Positions 41,710-52,456 of a stretch of 64,000 nucleotides of DNA are shown piece by piece. Position 1 is the first letter of the stretch, and the number at the start of each line of letters is the position of its first letter. The translations under genes were made by a program, and so were the position numbers. The stretch is from assembly GCF_024127895.1 (NCBI RefSeq), contig NZ_JAMYBK010000010.1:1-64000 (forward strand). Reading direction: 5' to 3'. The stretch is from Pseudomonas guariconensis (GTDB lineage Bacteria > Pseudomonadota > Gammaproteobacteria > Pseudomonadales > Pseudomonadaceae). The notes below the pieces were generated by a model that worked only from the letters and a program-made list of their open reading frames with translations, had not been told where the DNA came from and did no database searches.

Positions 41710-42351
41710 ATGATCCCCGATCGCCTGAACGCCGACCTCTCGCTGCGCGCGATCATGCATGGCGCGAGCCTGCCCTGGGTCGCCAGCCCGCTGCCTGGTG
41801 TGGAGCGGCGCCCACTGTATCGCCTGGGTGGCGAGCAGGCACGGGCCACCAGCCTGGTGCGCTACGCCCCCGGCAGCCAGTTCAGCGCACATGTCCATTC
41901 GGGTGGTGAGGAGTTTCTCGTGCTCGATGGCGTGTTCGAGGACGAGCATGGTCGCTACCCAGCGGGCACCTACGTGCGCAATCCGCCCGGCAGCTTACAT
42001 TCTCCAGGGGCGAGCGAAGGCTGCATGATCTTCGTGCGGCTTCGCCAGTTCGATGCTGACGATCGCGAGCAGGTCGTCACGTCGCTGGCCGTCCATGGCG
42101 ACCAGGTGCTGTTCGAGAACGCCTGTGAACGGGTCTGGGTCCAGCAGCCCAGGCCCGGATCGCCCGTGCAACTGGCCAATCCGCGGGGGCTGGAGTTGCT
42201 GCTGCTCGACGGCGAAATAGCCGGGGAAGACTTCACGCTACAGCCACTGAGTTGGATGCGCCTGCCGCCCGGCATGCCATTCGAGGCCGTGGCCGGCGCC
42301 CGGGGCGCCCGCCTGTGGCTCAAGGATGCCGCGCCAGATCTAGGTTTCTGA
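41710..42351 (+). CDS. ChrR-like cupin domain protein
   Basis: The 213-residue protein has a duplicated cupin layout. The first barrel holds SAHVHSGGEEFLVLDGVFED and GSLHSP, with the His and Glu metal ligands. ChrR-type cupins are anti-sigma factors or metal-dependent sensors and dioxygenase-like proteins. No sigma gene is next to it, so an anti-sigma role is not supported here. The ATG at 41710 was taken as the start. Confidence 0.8.
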   Translation: MIPDRLNADLSLRAIMHGASLPWVASPLPGVERRPLYRLGGEQARATSLVRYAPGSQFSAHVHSGGEEFLVLDGVFEDEHGRYPAGTYVRNPPGSLHSPGASEGCMIFVRLRQFDADDREQVVTSLAVHGDQVLFENACERVWVQQPRPGSPVQLANPRGLELLLLDGEIAGEDFTLQPLSWMRLPPGMPFEAVAGARGARLWLKDAAPDLGF

Positions 42352-42510
42352 GGCGACCTGGTAAATACAGTGAATCGACAGGGCGCTGAGACTTCATCAA
42401 TGACCTTGGCATAACGTCGAGTCATACGTCCCTATGTGAACTTTAAAAATGCCCCGAACATTACATGAGAACGCCCCCCCCTTACCCCATCACCGCGGCA
42501 CGCCCCCTCT

Positions 42511-43494
42511 TCACACATCGTGAACGTCCAATGCTTTCGCGGCACAGGCAACTTGTTCTTGCAACCAACGTTGTGATGGGTCGTTTTCGTTATTGCCATG
42601 CCAGACCATCTCCAGTTGCTGGTGGGCTACGGGATAAGGCAGTTCCTTGATCATCAAGCCCATTGTGCGGGCAAATGTCCGGGCCAAAGGGCGCGGCATG
42701 ATGGCCAGCAACTCGCTGTCTTCGAGCAACAGGGGAAGTGCCAGGAAATGCGGCAGCACGACTTGCCGGCGCAGCGTCAGGCCTGCCTGGGCCAATGCGT
42801 TCTCCAGCGCGCCACGGTCGTACATGTCCGTCTGGCGCGCCAACCCCCGTTCGAGAATGTAGTCACTGTTCGCATCCGTGCCACCTAGCGAAACCACGGC
42901 CAACGGGTAGCGTGCGAGGTCGGCAAGAGTCGCCTGGGCACTGCCCAGCGGATGGTCGCCGCGACAGACCAGCACTTCTTCCTGCAGGAGGATCGGTCGA
43001 CTGCGCAGACGCTCCGGCACGCTGCGAAACATACCAAGCGCAACATCGATGCGGCCCAGGTCGATCTGCTCGGCCAAGTCCAGGCGTGTCACTGGCGTAA
43101 TCACAAGGTCGATACCCGGTGCAGCGCTGCGCAACTGGCGGTTCAACTGCGGCAGCAAGGTAGCCGACAAATAGTCGTTGGCGGCAATCACGAACGATCG
43201 GTCGATGCTCCCGGGGTTGAACGGGGCGGCTGCGCCGGCCAGCGTCTCGCCGATGCTCCGCAAGGCCGAACGCAGTGGTTCGCTGATCTGGTAGGCGTAG
43301 TGGGTAGGCGTCATGCCTTGGCCGGTACGGACGAAGATTTCCTCGCCCAACCCTTCGCGCAAACGCCCCAGCGCGTGGCTCACCGCAGACGGGCTCAAAT
43401 GCAGGCGCTGGCTGGCGCGCAGGACACTGCGCTCCTCCATGACCGCATCGAAAACCCGGATCAGGTTCAGGTCCAGTTTGTCGAAAGCAATCAT
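42511..43494 (-). CDS. LysR-family regulator divergent from the pnbB-like gene
   Basis: The 327-residue protein has the LysR helix-turn-helix (LDLNLIRVFDAVMEERSVLRASQ, residues about 7-29, then SPSAVSHALGRLRE) and a full effector domain. It is transcribed away from the PnbB-like gene across a 176-base spacer, the usual arrangement for a LysR activator and its target. In P. putida TW3 a LysR gene (pnbR) accompanies the pnb genes, so this may be its counterpart. That is inference from context. Confidence 0.9.
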   Translation of the reverse strand: MIAFDKLDLNLIRVFDAVMEERSVLRASQRLHLSPSAVSHALGRLREGLGEEIFVRTGQGMTPTHYAYQISEPLRSALRSIGETLAGAAAPFNPGSIDRSFVIAANDYLSATLLPQLNRQLRSAAPGIDLVITPVTRLDLAEQIDLGRIDVALGMFRSVPERLRSRPILLQEEVLVCRGDHPLGSAQATLADLARYPLAVVSLGGTDANSDYILERGLARQTDMYDRGALENALAQAGLTLRRQVVLPHFLALPLLLEDSELLAIMPRPLARTFARTMGLMIKELPYPVAHQQLEMVWHGNNENDPSQRWLQEQVACAAKALDVHDV

Positions 43495-43670
43495 TGGGTC
43501 ATTCCCCGCCCAACCTGTCGATTATCCATGATGCATAACTTCATCGAAGCGAAAGTACAGGTACGCTACTGCGCCGTGAACAGGCTGCATTCTCACACTG
43601 CAGATAATTCGTTTCTTATCGAAAAACAACAATGGGAGAATTTCTGGCAACAACACGAGGAGGCACCCCC

Positions 43671-44201
43671 TTGAAAAAGAGAGATGAGTTAATCAATGCC
43701 TGTATCAACTTCCTTGCCTTGGTCAAAGATAAAACAGCCGGCACGGAAACCGAAAACTGGTTGAACGCACATTACGGCCCGGACAGCGAAACGTATCGAT
43801 ACATCGCCGAGCGCGTGATCGAAGGCGTGGCCGAGGGCTGGCTCGCCAATGTCGAAATCAGCGGTGAACATTATCGCCGCAGCCGTTTATGCGAGCCGAG
43901 CGCAGACACTTTCTACTTCAGCATGACCGCCGTCTACATGAACAGCCGCAGCCATGAGATGAACAACGTCGATCATAGTTTCCGTGGCGACTATCACCGC
44001 CATCCCTATGGCGAACTGAACATGGTCATCCCGCTGGACAAGGATGCCATGCTGGCAGGCCCGCAGGGCTGGCAAGGCGCTGGCTGGACCGCTCCGGCAC
44101 CGGGCAGCCAGCACTTTCCCGAGGTCAAAGGCGGCGCGCTCATCGCCTTTTTCTTTCTACCCGCAGGACGTATCGCCTATGACGTGCGGAATACCCCTTA
44201 G
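43671..44201 (+). CDS. pnbB: PnbB-like 4-hydroxylaminobenzoate lyase (DUF4863 family)
   Basis: The 176-residue protein matches the DUF4863/PnbB family, with segments MNNVDHSFRGDYHRHPYGELN and PGSQHFPEV that provide conserved His residues. Known PnbB converts 4-hydroxylaminobenzoate to protocatechuate and ammonia in 4-nitrobenzoate degradation. TTG at 43671 has AGGAGG seven bases ahead and gives a natural N-terminus; the ATG at 43632 has no such site. No PnbA nitroreductase gene lies nearby, so the physiological substrate may differ or come from an unlinked reductase. Confidence 0.78.
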   Translation: MKKRDELINACINFLALVKDKTAGTETENWLNAHYGPDSETYRYIAERVIEGVAEGWLANVEISGEHYRRSRLCEPSADTFYFSMTAVYMNSRSHEMNNVDHSFRGDYHRHPYGELNMVIPLDKDAMLAGPQGWQGAGWTAPAPGSQHFPEVKGGALIAFFFLPAGRIAYDVRNTP

Positions 44202-44279
44202 ATTAATCGCTGCGGCATGTCGCCCACCTGCCAAAATTGGCTGACTTCCGGGACGCGGCCCGCGCATCATGATCCAGAC

Positions 44280-44306
44280 GGCGGCCAGGCACGGTTCCTG
44301 GCCGCC
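44280..44306 (+). terminator. Hairpin downstream of the pnbB-like gene
   Basis: GGCGGCCAGG (44280-44289) and CCTGGCCGCC (44297-44306) pair perfectly around a seven-base loop. No T run follows, so it may be a rho-assisted terminator or an RNA-protecting structure. Confidence 0.5.
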
Positions 44307-44373
44307 GCTTCACCGATCCTGTCACCGAACACTCGCACGGCGTTGGCGCCGAGCCAGTACAAGGGAATACCTG

Positions 44374-45366
44374 ATGACGGTACGAACAGTGGCGATTGCC
44401 ATCCACGATGGCGTTCAGGCATTGGATGTCGTCGGCCCAATGGATGTGTTCCATGAAGCCAACGCCTACCTGGCAACTGGAGACCGGTACGAAACAGTGC
44501 TGGTCGCCGCCGACGACAGCCCGCTGCGGGCATCGAACAGCATGCAGTTGCGGGCGGACCTCACCTTCGCTGAAGCAACCGGGACGTTCGATATCCTGCT
44601 GATCGCCGGCGGCCCTGCCTTGCCCGACGCACCACCGGATCCGAGACTCATCGAATGGGCCAGCAAAGCCCCGAATCACGCGCATACATACGGCTCCATT
44701 TGTACAGGTGTATTTGCGCTGGGGTACGCCGGCCTCATCGACCAGCGCCGCGTGACAACGCATTGGCAAAATGTCCCCAAGCTGGCCGCGCGGTTTCCGA
44801 ACGCCTGCGTCGAGCCCGACGCGATCTATGTGCGCGACGACAGGTTGGTGACCTCCGCAGGCGTCACCGCCGGCATCGACCTGGCCCTGGCCCTGGTCGG
44901 CCAATGCCATGGACAGGACATCGCCCTGACCGTAGCGAAGCGGCTGGTGGTGGTAGCCCAGCGTCAGGGTGGCCAGTCGCAGTTCAGCCCGTACCTCACC
45001 GCCCCGGCCAACCCCGCCTCACCGGTAGCACGCATCCAGGCGCACGTCATGACCCACATCGGCGAGCGGCACAGCCTGGAATCGCTCGCCGCCGAAGTTG
45101 GCATGAGCGCACGCAACCTGGCGCGCTATTTCGTGCAGGAAACCGGGATCACCCCACACGAGTTCGTGCAGCGCGCGCGCATCGATGCCGCGCGCATGAT
45201 GCTGGAAGCCAGCGACCGCCCCCTGAAAACCATCGCCTACGACTGTGGCTTCGGCACGGTCGACCGCATGCGCATCACCTTCGGCGAACGGCTTGGCATC
45301 ACCCCGGCCCAGTACCGGGCCAGCTTCCGCCGCCAGGCACCGGCCTCCAGCACAGCGCAGGCATAG
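44374..45366 (+). CDS. GlxA-type AraC-family regulator
   Basis: The 330-residue protein has an N-terminal DJ-1/PfpI-like domain (about residues 1-185, with DILLIAGGPALPD and SICTGVFALGYAGL, whose Cys is at the usual elbow position) and a C-terminal AraC DNA-binding domain (LESLAAEVGMSARNLARYF, IAYDCGFGTVDRMRITF). Such proteins sense small metabolites. It converges with the catalase gene, and its target is not evident. Confidence 0.88.
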   Translation: MTVRTVAIAIHDGVQALDVVGPMDVFHEANAYLATGDRYETVLVAADDSPLRASNSMQLRADLTFAEATGTFDILLIAGGPALPDAPPDPRLIEWASKAPNHAHTYGSICTGVFALGYAGLIDQRRVTTHWQNVPKLAARFPNACVEPDAIYVRDDRLVTSAGVTAGIDLALALVGQCHGQDIALTVAKRLVVVAQRQGGQSQFSPYLTAPANPASPVARIQAHVMTHIGERHSLESLAAEVGMSARNLARYFVQETGITPHEFVQRARIDAARMMLEASDRPLKTIAYDCGFGTVDRMRITFGERLGITPAQYRASFRRQAPASSTAQA

Positions 45367-45413
45367 CGCACCTGCCCATGACGGCACGCCGGCATGGGCA
45401 GGCGGCCGGTCTG

Positions 45414-46886
45414 TCAGGCAGGCGACAGGCCCAAGGCCTGGGCAACACCTGCGCCGTAGGCGGGGTCGGCCTTGGCGCAGTTGGCGACATGCCGCTGTTT
45501 CACTTCCAGGCGCGCATCCCCCAAGGCTCGCGCGGTGTTGTCGAACAGCGCCTGCCGCTGCGCAGGCGTCATCAGGCGGAACAGGTTGCCGGGCTGCTCG
45601 TAGTGGTCGTCATCGCGGCGATGGTCCCAATGGTCGGCCGCACCATCGAGCTCCAGCGGTGGCTCCTTCAGCGATGGGTCGTCGCCAATCCAGGTGCCTT
45701 TGCTGTTGGGCCAGTAGCTCGCCGTGGGCCCCAGGTTGCCGTCGGTGCGCATGGCGCCGTCGCGGTGATAGCTATGGAAGGGGCAACGTGGCGCATTGAC
45801 CGGGATGTGGTTGAAATTCACCCCCAGCCGGTAGCGCTGCGCATCGCCATAGGAGAACAGCCGTCCCTGCAGCATGCGATCCGGTGAAAAACCGATACCG
45901 GGCACCACGTTGGCTGGCGAGAATGCTACCTGCTCCACCTCGGCGAAATAATTGTCCGGGTAGCGGTTGAGCTCCATCACCCCCACCTCGATCAACGGGT
46001 ACTCGGCCTTCGGCCACACCTTGGTCAGGTCGAACGGATTGTGCTGGTGCGCCCGGGCCTGCGTTTGCGTCATGACCTGGATGAACAGTGTCCAGCGCGG
46101 GAAATCCCCCCGCTCGATGGCTTCGAGCAGATCACGGCCATGGCTTTCGCGATCCGTGGCGATCAAGGCCGCGGCCTGCTCGTCGGTCAGGTTCTCGATA
46201 CCCTGCTGGCTACGGAAATGGAACTTGACCCACACCCGCTCGTTCGCCTCGTTGATCAGCGAAAAGGTATGGCTGCCAAAACCGTGCATGTGCCGCAGGC
46301 TGCGGGGGATGCCACGGTCCGACATGACGATGGTCACTTGGTGCAGGGCCTCGGGCAGCAGCGTCCAGAAATCCCAGTTGCTGTCGGCCGAACGCAGCCC
46401 GGTGCGCGGGTCGCGCTTGATGGCGTGATTCAGGTCGGGAAAACGCATCGGGTCGCGGAAGAAGAACACCGGCGTGTTGTTGCCCACCACGTCCCAATTG
46501 CCCTCCTCGGTGTAGAACTTCACCGCGAAGCCCCGAATATCGCGCTCGGCGTCGGCGGCGCCACGCTCGCCGGCCACGGTGGAAAAACGCGCGAACAGCG
46601 GGGTCTGCTTGCCGACCGCGGCGAACAGCTTCGCCTTGGTGTAGCGGGTAATGTCCTGGGTGACCGTAAAGGTGCCATGGGCGCCCCAGCCCTTGGCATG
46701 CATGCGCCGCTCCGGGATCACTTCACGGTCGAAGTGCGCCAGCTTCTCGATCAGCCAGATATCCTGCAGTAACGCCGGGCCGCGAGGGCCGGCGGTCATG
46801 GTATTGAGGTTGTCCGCTACCGGGGCCCCTGTGGCATGGGTCAGGGTCGGCAGCGCGCCGTTGTCGCGGGAACGTGTGTCGGTCAT
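45414..46886 (-). CDS. katA: Catalase (small-subunit, clade 3-like haem catalase)
   Basis: The 490-residue enzyme has the distal His in [14 protein letters not shown] (near residue 64), the conserved Asn in [14 protein letters not shown], and the proximal haem ligand Tyr in [14 protein letters not shown] (near residue 346). It has no signal peptide and no C-terminal flavodoxin-like domain, so it is a cytoplasmic small catalase that breaks down hydrogen peroxide. CAGGAG precedes the ATG. It follows the HD hydrolase gene by 43 bases. The symbol denotes the class; the exact paralogue is not certain. Confidence 0.93.
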   Translation of the reverse strand: MTDTRSRDNGALPTLTHATGAPVADNLNTMTAGPRGPALLQDIWLIEKLAHFDREVIPERRMHAKGWGAHGTFTVTQDITRYTKAKLFAAVGKQTPLFARFSTVAGERGAADAERDIRGFAVKFYTEEGNWDVVGNNTPVFFFRDPMRFPDLNHAIKRDPRTGLRSADSNWDFWTLLPEALHQVTIVMSDRGIPRSLRHMHGFGSHTFSLINEANERVWVKFHFRSQQGIENLTDEQAAALIATDRESHGRDLLEAIERGDFPRWTLFIQVMTQTQARAHQHNPFDLTKVWPKAEYPLIEVGVMELNRYPDNYFAEVEQVAFSPANVVPGIGFSPDRMLQGRLFSYGDAQRYRLGVNFNHIPVNAPRCPFHSYHRDGAMRTDGNLGPTASYWPNSKGTWIGDDPSLKEPPLELDGAADHWDHRRDDDHYEQPGNLFRLMTPAQRQALFDNTARALGDARLEVKQRHVANCAKADPAYGAGVAQALGLSPA

Positions 46887-46929
46887 GTCGATGGCTCCTG
46901 GCGTCAGGTGGTGGTCACGGGCACTTGCC

Positions 46930-47571
46930 TCAGTTCGGCCACGCCGAACCGAGGATGAGTGAGCAGAAGTTCATGCGCGTGTAGCCAGGGACCTTCAGCG
47001 CCAGCACATCGGCCTTGACGTTGCCGAAGGTGGTCAACGGCTTGTGTTTTATACCGTCGGCGAAGTGTTCGATGATGCCTTCCTTGAAATTCGCCTCACG
47101 GGGATGATGCTCGCAGACCTGGCAACGCTGCTCGTGGCTGAAGTCATGGTAGGCAATGCCCAGCACATCCATCTCCACCCCGGCCGTCACCAGGGCGATG
47201 GTGGGCCGCATGTGCTCGGGGATCCCGGGCGTGGTGTGCAAGGCGATTGCCGTCCAGACATCCTCGATGTCACGCTCCGCGACCCCGTAGCTCTTCATGA
47301 AATCCCGGGCCGCGTTGGCGCCATCGACCTCGAAGCGCAGCTCAGGGCTCGAGTAGCGCGCTGTCAGCCCCATGTCGTGGAACATGGCGCCCAGGTACAG
47401 CAGCTCGGGGTCGTAGTCCAGGCCGCGGCGTTCGCCCGTCAATGCCCCCCAGCAGAACACCCGGCGGCTATGGTTGAACAGCAGGTCGTCCTCGGTATCG
47501 CGAACGAGCTCAGTGGCAGCGCGGGCGATCGCGCTATCGGGGATTCTGATACCAGCAACGATTTCGGTCAT
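46930..47571 (-). CDS. HD-domain hydrolase, cyanamide hydratase-like
   Basis: The 213-residue protein has HD-fold metal ligands: [19 protein letters not shown] and a later [16 protein letters not shown] set. The layout is that of the cyanamide hydratase/Ddi2-like HD group, which hydrates cyanamide to urea; many members are untested. The ATG at 47571 has GGAG nine bases ahead, while an ATG six bases upstream is too close. It is close enough to the catalase gene for co-transcription. Confidence 0.8.
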   Translation of the reverse strand: MTEIVAGIRIPDSAIARAATELVRDTEDDLLFNHSRRVFCWGALTGERRGLDYDPELLYLGAMFHDMGLTARYSSPELRFEVDGANAARDFMKSYGVAERDIEDVWTAIALHTTPGIPEHMRPTIALVTAGVEMDVLGIAYHDFSHEQRCQVCEHHPREANFKEGIIEHFADGIKHKPLTTFGNVKADVLALKVPGYTRMNFCSLILGSAWPN

Positions 47572-47867
47572 CGACATACACTCCAGGTCAGGCGGCGCGG
47601 TGAAGCAAGGTGCGCGAATGCCAAGGTTGTACTGCCGCGATCACCACTGCCCGGGTGGACGATGGAGCCCTCGCGGCGCCTGGAGAAATTCCAGCACCGG
47701 GCCTGCAACGGAACAAGAAACGAGCGACCTCGGATCAGGACAGACAGACATCGTTTCACGCCAAACGCCCATCGTCCCCAGGCAGGGCCGGCCTCCAGCC
47801 GGGTACCCTGACGGCACACCCTGTCCATCACAGCGACCAGTACCGGCAGAACCGGAGGAGCACCACC

Positions 47868-48797
47868 ATGAGCGAGGCCCTGGACAAACTCTCATGGGAT
47901 GATCTGCGCATCATCAAGGCCATCGGCGAATGCAACAGCCAGATGGGGGCCGCCGACGCGCTCGGCATCAATCACTCGACCGTTTCGCGCAGGCTCTCGG
48001 CGATGGAAAGCACCCTCGGCGTGGTGCTGTTCGACCGTCGGCGCAATGGCTATGTGGCGACCGCCGCGGGCGCCGACATGATCGCCCTGGCCAACCGCGT
48101 CGAGAAAGACGTTCTCGGCGTGGCGCGGCGGGTGTCGGAGCAGGCCCAACGCTACAAGGGCGACCTGCTCATCACCACCAGCGATGCGCTGTTGGTGGAT
48201 TTCCTCACCCCCATCATCGCCGAGTTCCAGGCTTGCCACCCAGGCATACGCATCGAGGTCATCGTCAGCAACCAGCCATTGAACCTCGCCCGCGGCGACT
48301 CCGACATTGCCTTGCGTGCAACCTTGGCCGTCCCGGAAAACCTGTTCGGACGCAAGGTGGCCCTCGTCGCCTGGGCCACCTACGGGCGCCTGGATAAATA
48401 CGCAGGCGGTACGTGCACCCTCGACACGCTACACCAGAGCACCTGGGTTTCCTACGGCAAAGGCCTGTCCAGCCTGAAGGCATACCAATTCATCGATGAG
48501 CACGTACCCCGCGAAAACATCATCTACCGCAGCGACTCGGTCTACGGCGTAGCGGCAGCCATCCGCGCGGGCATCGGCATCGGCTTGCTGCCCTGCATGC
48601 ATGGCGACCTGGTGCCAGACCTTGTGCGCATCGGCCCTGTCGAGCCCGAGGTGTATGACGAGTTGTGGCTGCTGACCCACCCCGACATCCGCAAATCAGA
48701 ACGCATCTATGCCTTCATGACGCATTGCGCCGACGCCATCGTCCGCCAGCGTGCCTTCATCGAAGGCCATGGCGCCCCGGGCACGAGCGAGCAGTAG
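47868..48797 (+). CDS. LysR-family regulator
   Basis: The 309-residue protein has the winged helix at residues about 8-66 (WDDLRIIKAIGECNSQMGAA, HSTVSRRLSAMES) and a LysR substrate domain. It is divergent from the HD hydrolase (296-base spacer) and upstream of the YcaC-type hydrolase, so it probably controls one or both. GGAGGAG precedes the ATG. Confidence 0.9.
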   Translation: MSEALDKLSWDDLRIIKAIGECNSQMGAADALGINHSTVSRRLSAMESTLGVVLFDRRRNGYVATAAGADMIALANRVEKDVLGVARRVSEQAQRYKGDLLITTSDALLVDFLTPIIAEFQACHPGIRIEVIVSNQPLNLARGDSDIALRATLAVPENLFGRKVALVAWATYGRLDKYAGGTCTLDTLHQSTWVSYGKGLSSLKAYQFIDEHVPRENIIYRSDSVYGVAAAIRAGIGIGLLPCMHGDLVPDLVRIGPVEPEVYDELWLLTHPDIRKSERIYAFMTHCADAIVRQRAFIEGHGAPGTSEQ

Positions 48798-48972
48798 GCC
48801 GCACACGCCATCGGCATTTTTGCGCAATCGGTTTCGCCTAAACGCACGCTCATGGCGCCGGGGCTGAACGTAGACTTTCCAGGCACGATGATCGTGGGCC
48901 GGCCCGTCATCCGTGACTGCATGCAGCCCGCCGCACGTGGGCACACCGAAACCTACAAGAGGACTCACCGCC

Positions 48973-49620
48973 ATGAGCATCAAAGCCTGCGCCAAACCCG
49001 CCCGCAGCCTGCTGAGCCCACACGACCACGCCCTGGTGCTGATCGACCACCAATCGCAGATGGCTTTCAATACCAAGTCCATCGACGTCACCAACCTGCG
49101 TGCCAACACCGCCATCCTGGCCCATGCGGCCAAGGGCTTCGGCGTCCCGACGGTGATCTCCACGATCTCCAAGGACACCTTCGCCGGCCCGCTGTTCGAA
49201 GAGATCACCGAGGCTTTCCCCAACGCCGATGTCATCGACCGCACCACGTCCAATGCCTGGGAAGACGAACACTTCATCGCCGGAATCAACGCCACGGACA
49301 AGGGGCGCCTGGTCATCTGCGGCCTGTGGACGTCGGTGTGCTGCAACGGCCCCGTGTTGTCGGCACTGGAGCAAGGCTACGAAGTCTATGTGGTGACCGA
49401 TGCCTGCGGCGACTGCACCGCCGAGGCCCATGAGCGCGCGGTACAACGCATGATCCAGGCCGGCGCGCGCCCGATCACCGCCCTCACCTACCTGCTCGAA
49501 CTGCAACGCGACTGGGCCCGGGTGGAAACCTACGACCTCACCACCGGTATCTCCAGAAGATTCGGTGGAGCCTTCGGGGTCGGTATCCAGTACGTCAACG
49601 CGATGATGAGCGACCATTGA
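48973..49620 (+). CDS. YcaC-type cysteine hydrolase (isochorismatase-like)
   Basis: The 215-residue protein has the isochorismatase-like catalytic set: Asp in LVLIDHQSQMAF near residue 24, a Lys region, and Cys in GLWTSVCCNGP near residue 120. It follows the YcaC subgroup closely, including a conserved TYLLELQRDWARVETYD end. The substrate of YcaC proteins is not known; related enzymes cleave amides or ureido compounds. It lies 175 bases after the LysR gene, with its own promoter space. Confidence 0.85.
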   Translation: MSIKACAKPARSLLSPHDHALVLIDHQSQMAFNTKSIDVTNLRANTAILAHAAKGFGVPTVISTISKDTFAGPLFEEITEAFPNADVIDRTTSNAWEDEHFIAGINATDKGRLVICGLWTSVCCNGPVLSALEQGYEVYVVTDACGDCTAEAHERAVQRMIQAGARPITALTYLLELQRDWARVETYDLTTGISRRFGGAFGVGIQYVNAMMSDH

Positions 49621-49725
49621 GGCGATCGCCGTTTTGCTGAAGAGCCGACCCGTTCAAGGTGCCTGAAGCCCTTGACGACCGGTCTGGCGCCCCGGCAAGG
49701 CCGCTCCCACGACAGGCGCATCGTT

Positions 49726-49759
49726 GCCCCGTAGCTCGTTTCGGTTGCGGGGCTTTTTT
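49726..49759 (+). terminator. Intrinsic terminator after the YcaC-type gene
   Basis: The stem GCCCCG / CGGGGC with a 16-base loop is followed by six T residues. A degenerate REP-like piece (GGCAAGGCCGCTCCCACGA) lies just upstream at about 49694-49712. Confidence 0.8.
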
Positions 49760-49906
49760 CGCCTGGGTACTTCCGAGCACTGAACTACCCGCAGGGTCGT
49801 GGCGTCCCACGAGGCGTTTGAAACGACCGAGTAACGGATCGTGGCAGCTCGCCCACATCCACATGAATCATTCCCTATAGACAGCAGTGGCTGGGGTTGC
49901 GCGAAA

Positions 49907-49940
49907 CATATGGAAATCCGTATATTCGAATCTCCATATG
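49907..49940. promoter_or_regulatory. ArsR-type operator upstream of arsR
   Basis: CATATGGA (49907-49914) and TCCATATG (49933-49940) form a perfect 8-base inverted repeat around an AT-rich centre. It ends 14 bases before the arsR start, where an ArsR dimer would block the promoter until arsenite binds. Confidence 0.75.
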
Positions 49941-49954
49941 CAAGAGCCCTGCCC

Positions 49955-50302
49955 ATGATTACGCCTCCCGAGGTCTTCAAGAGCCTGTCCGACGAGACCC
50001 GGGCTCGTGCCACCTTGCTCATCGCCCGTTTGGGCGAGTTGTGTGTCTGCGAGCTGATGTGTGCCCTGGACCACAGCCAACCGAAGATCAGCCGTCACCT
50101 GGCACAACTGCGAAGCAGCGGCCTGTTGCTCGATCGCCGCCAGGGCCAATGGGTGTATTACCGCCTCAATCCGCAGCTACCCGCCTGGGTGCACGAGATG
50201 CTGCAGGTGACCTTGCGTGCCAATGCCCAGTGGCTGCAGGACAACGCCTCTCGCTTGCAGAACATGGACGACCGCCCCGTCCGCGCTACCGCCTGCTGCT
50301 GA
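49955..50302 (+). CDS. arsR: ArsR arsenic-responsive repressor
   Basis: The 115-residue winged-helix protein has the arsenite-binding ELCVCEL motif (Cys pair near residues 29 and 31) within the recognition region, followed by [19 protein letters not shown]. It heads an arsRBC operon and should be released from DNA by As(III). A CC pair ends the protein. Confidence 0.95.
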   Translation: MITPPEVFKSLSDETRARATLLIARLGELCVCELMCALDHSQPKISRHLAQLRSSGLLLDRRQGQWVYYRLNPQLPAWVHEMLQVTLRANAQWLQDNASRLQNMDDRPVRATACC

Positions 50303-50324
50303 CCTCTCGACGAGCAAACCTCCC

Positions 50325-51608
<1,284 letters not shown>

Positions 51609-51636
51609 CGCTCGCCACCCAGCGCAGGAGCCCTCC

Positions 51637-52107
51637 ATGCGAGTCCTTTTCATGTGCACAGCCAACAGCTGCCGCAGCATCCTTTGCGAAGCGCTGTTCA
51701 ACCACCTGGCCCCGTCGGGATTCGAGGCGATCAGTTCCGGCAGCTTCCCCAAGGGGCAGGTACTGCCGCGCAGTCTCGCCACCTTGCGACAAGCCGGCAT
51801 TTCCACCGAAGGCCTGCGCAGCAAGGGCAATGACGCGTTCGAGGGCAATCCGCCGGACATCGTCATCACCGTCTGCGACAAGGCCGCCGGGGAAGCCTGC
51901 CCGGCGTATTTCGGCCCTGCCTTGAAGTCTCACTGGGGGTTGGAGGACCCGTCCGATAGCATTGGCGACGAAGCGTCGGTCGATACCGCCTTCCGCGTCA
52001 CCCTGGCGCATATCCGCAAGCGATGCGAAACCTTCTTCGAACTGCCTTTCGGCACGCTCGATCGCGACGAGCTCAAACGCGAGCTGGACCGCATCGGCGC
52101 TCTCTGA
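51637..52107 (+). CDS. arsC: Arsenate reductase, low-molecular-weight phosphatase fold
   Basis: The 156-residue protein has the P-loop CTANSCRS at residues 7-14 and an LEDPSDS segment with the catalytic Asp near residue 103. This is the thioredoxin-coupled type of ArsC. It reduces As(V) to As(III) for export by ArsB. CAGGAG precedes the ATG. Confidence 0.94.
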   Translation: MRVLFMCTANSCRSILCEALFNHLAPSGFEAISSGSFPKGQVLPRSLATLRQAGISTEGLRSKGNDAFEGNPPDIVITVCDKAAGEACPAYFGPALKSHWGLEDPSDSIGDEASVDTAFRVTLAHIRKRCETFFELPFGTLDRDELKRELDRIGAL

Positions 52108-52119
52108 GCAGCAGGCCCC

Positions 52120-52351
52120 ATGTCAGAGCAACTGCCCAACCTCGACCTTTCGCTGTTCGACGTACCGGCACCCGTACCAGCGACCACAAGCCGCGTATCC
52201 TGCTTACGATCGTGTGGTCGATGTAATGGAAGAACTGGTGAAGTTCACCCTGCTGCTGCGTGACCGCCAAGCGTTCCTGATGGATCGCTACTCGGAGCGT
52301 AAGGAAAATGCCGAACAGCTCAGCGCACGTGTCAATCAGCGCTCCATCTGA
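52120..52351 (+). pseudogene. arsH: arsH remnant with large internal deletion and frameshifts
   Basis: The ATG at 52120, twelve bases after arsC, begins [20 protein letters not shown], which fits an ArsH N-terminus. A second frame then gives HKPRILL, the start of the flavodoxin-like core, and a third frame gives [18 protein letters not shown] and [20 protein letters not shown], which is the ArsH C-terminus, ending at 52351. About two thirds of the usual 230-250 codons are missing and three frames are used, so no functional ArsH can be made. ArsH is an NADPH-dependent oxidase of organoarsenicals. Confidence 0.85.
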
Positions 52352-52385
52352 GGTGGCCGTGGCCATCTGTATATAACTGCCACTT

Positions 52386-52403
52386 GGGGCCGCTTCGCGC
52401 CCC
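52386..52403. repeat. REP core element
   Basis: GGGGCCGCTTCGCGCCCC, the same core as in the other two REP copies, lies between the convergent arsH remnant and the DUF1835 gene and can form a hairpin. Confidence 0.75.
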
Positions 52404-52456
52404 AAATGGCAACTGAAAGTCTTGACTGACCGGCATCGATGTTGGAGTCAGGCCCA

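Noticed and set aside
41710..42351. ChrR anti-sigma pair
   Set aside because: The cupin protein resembles ChrR, but no ECF sigma gene is adjacent, so a sigma/anti-sigma module is not supported.
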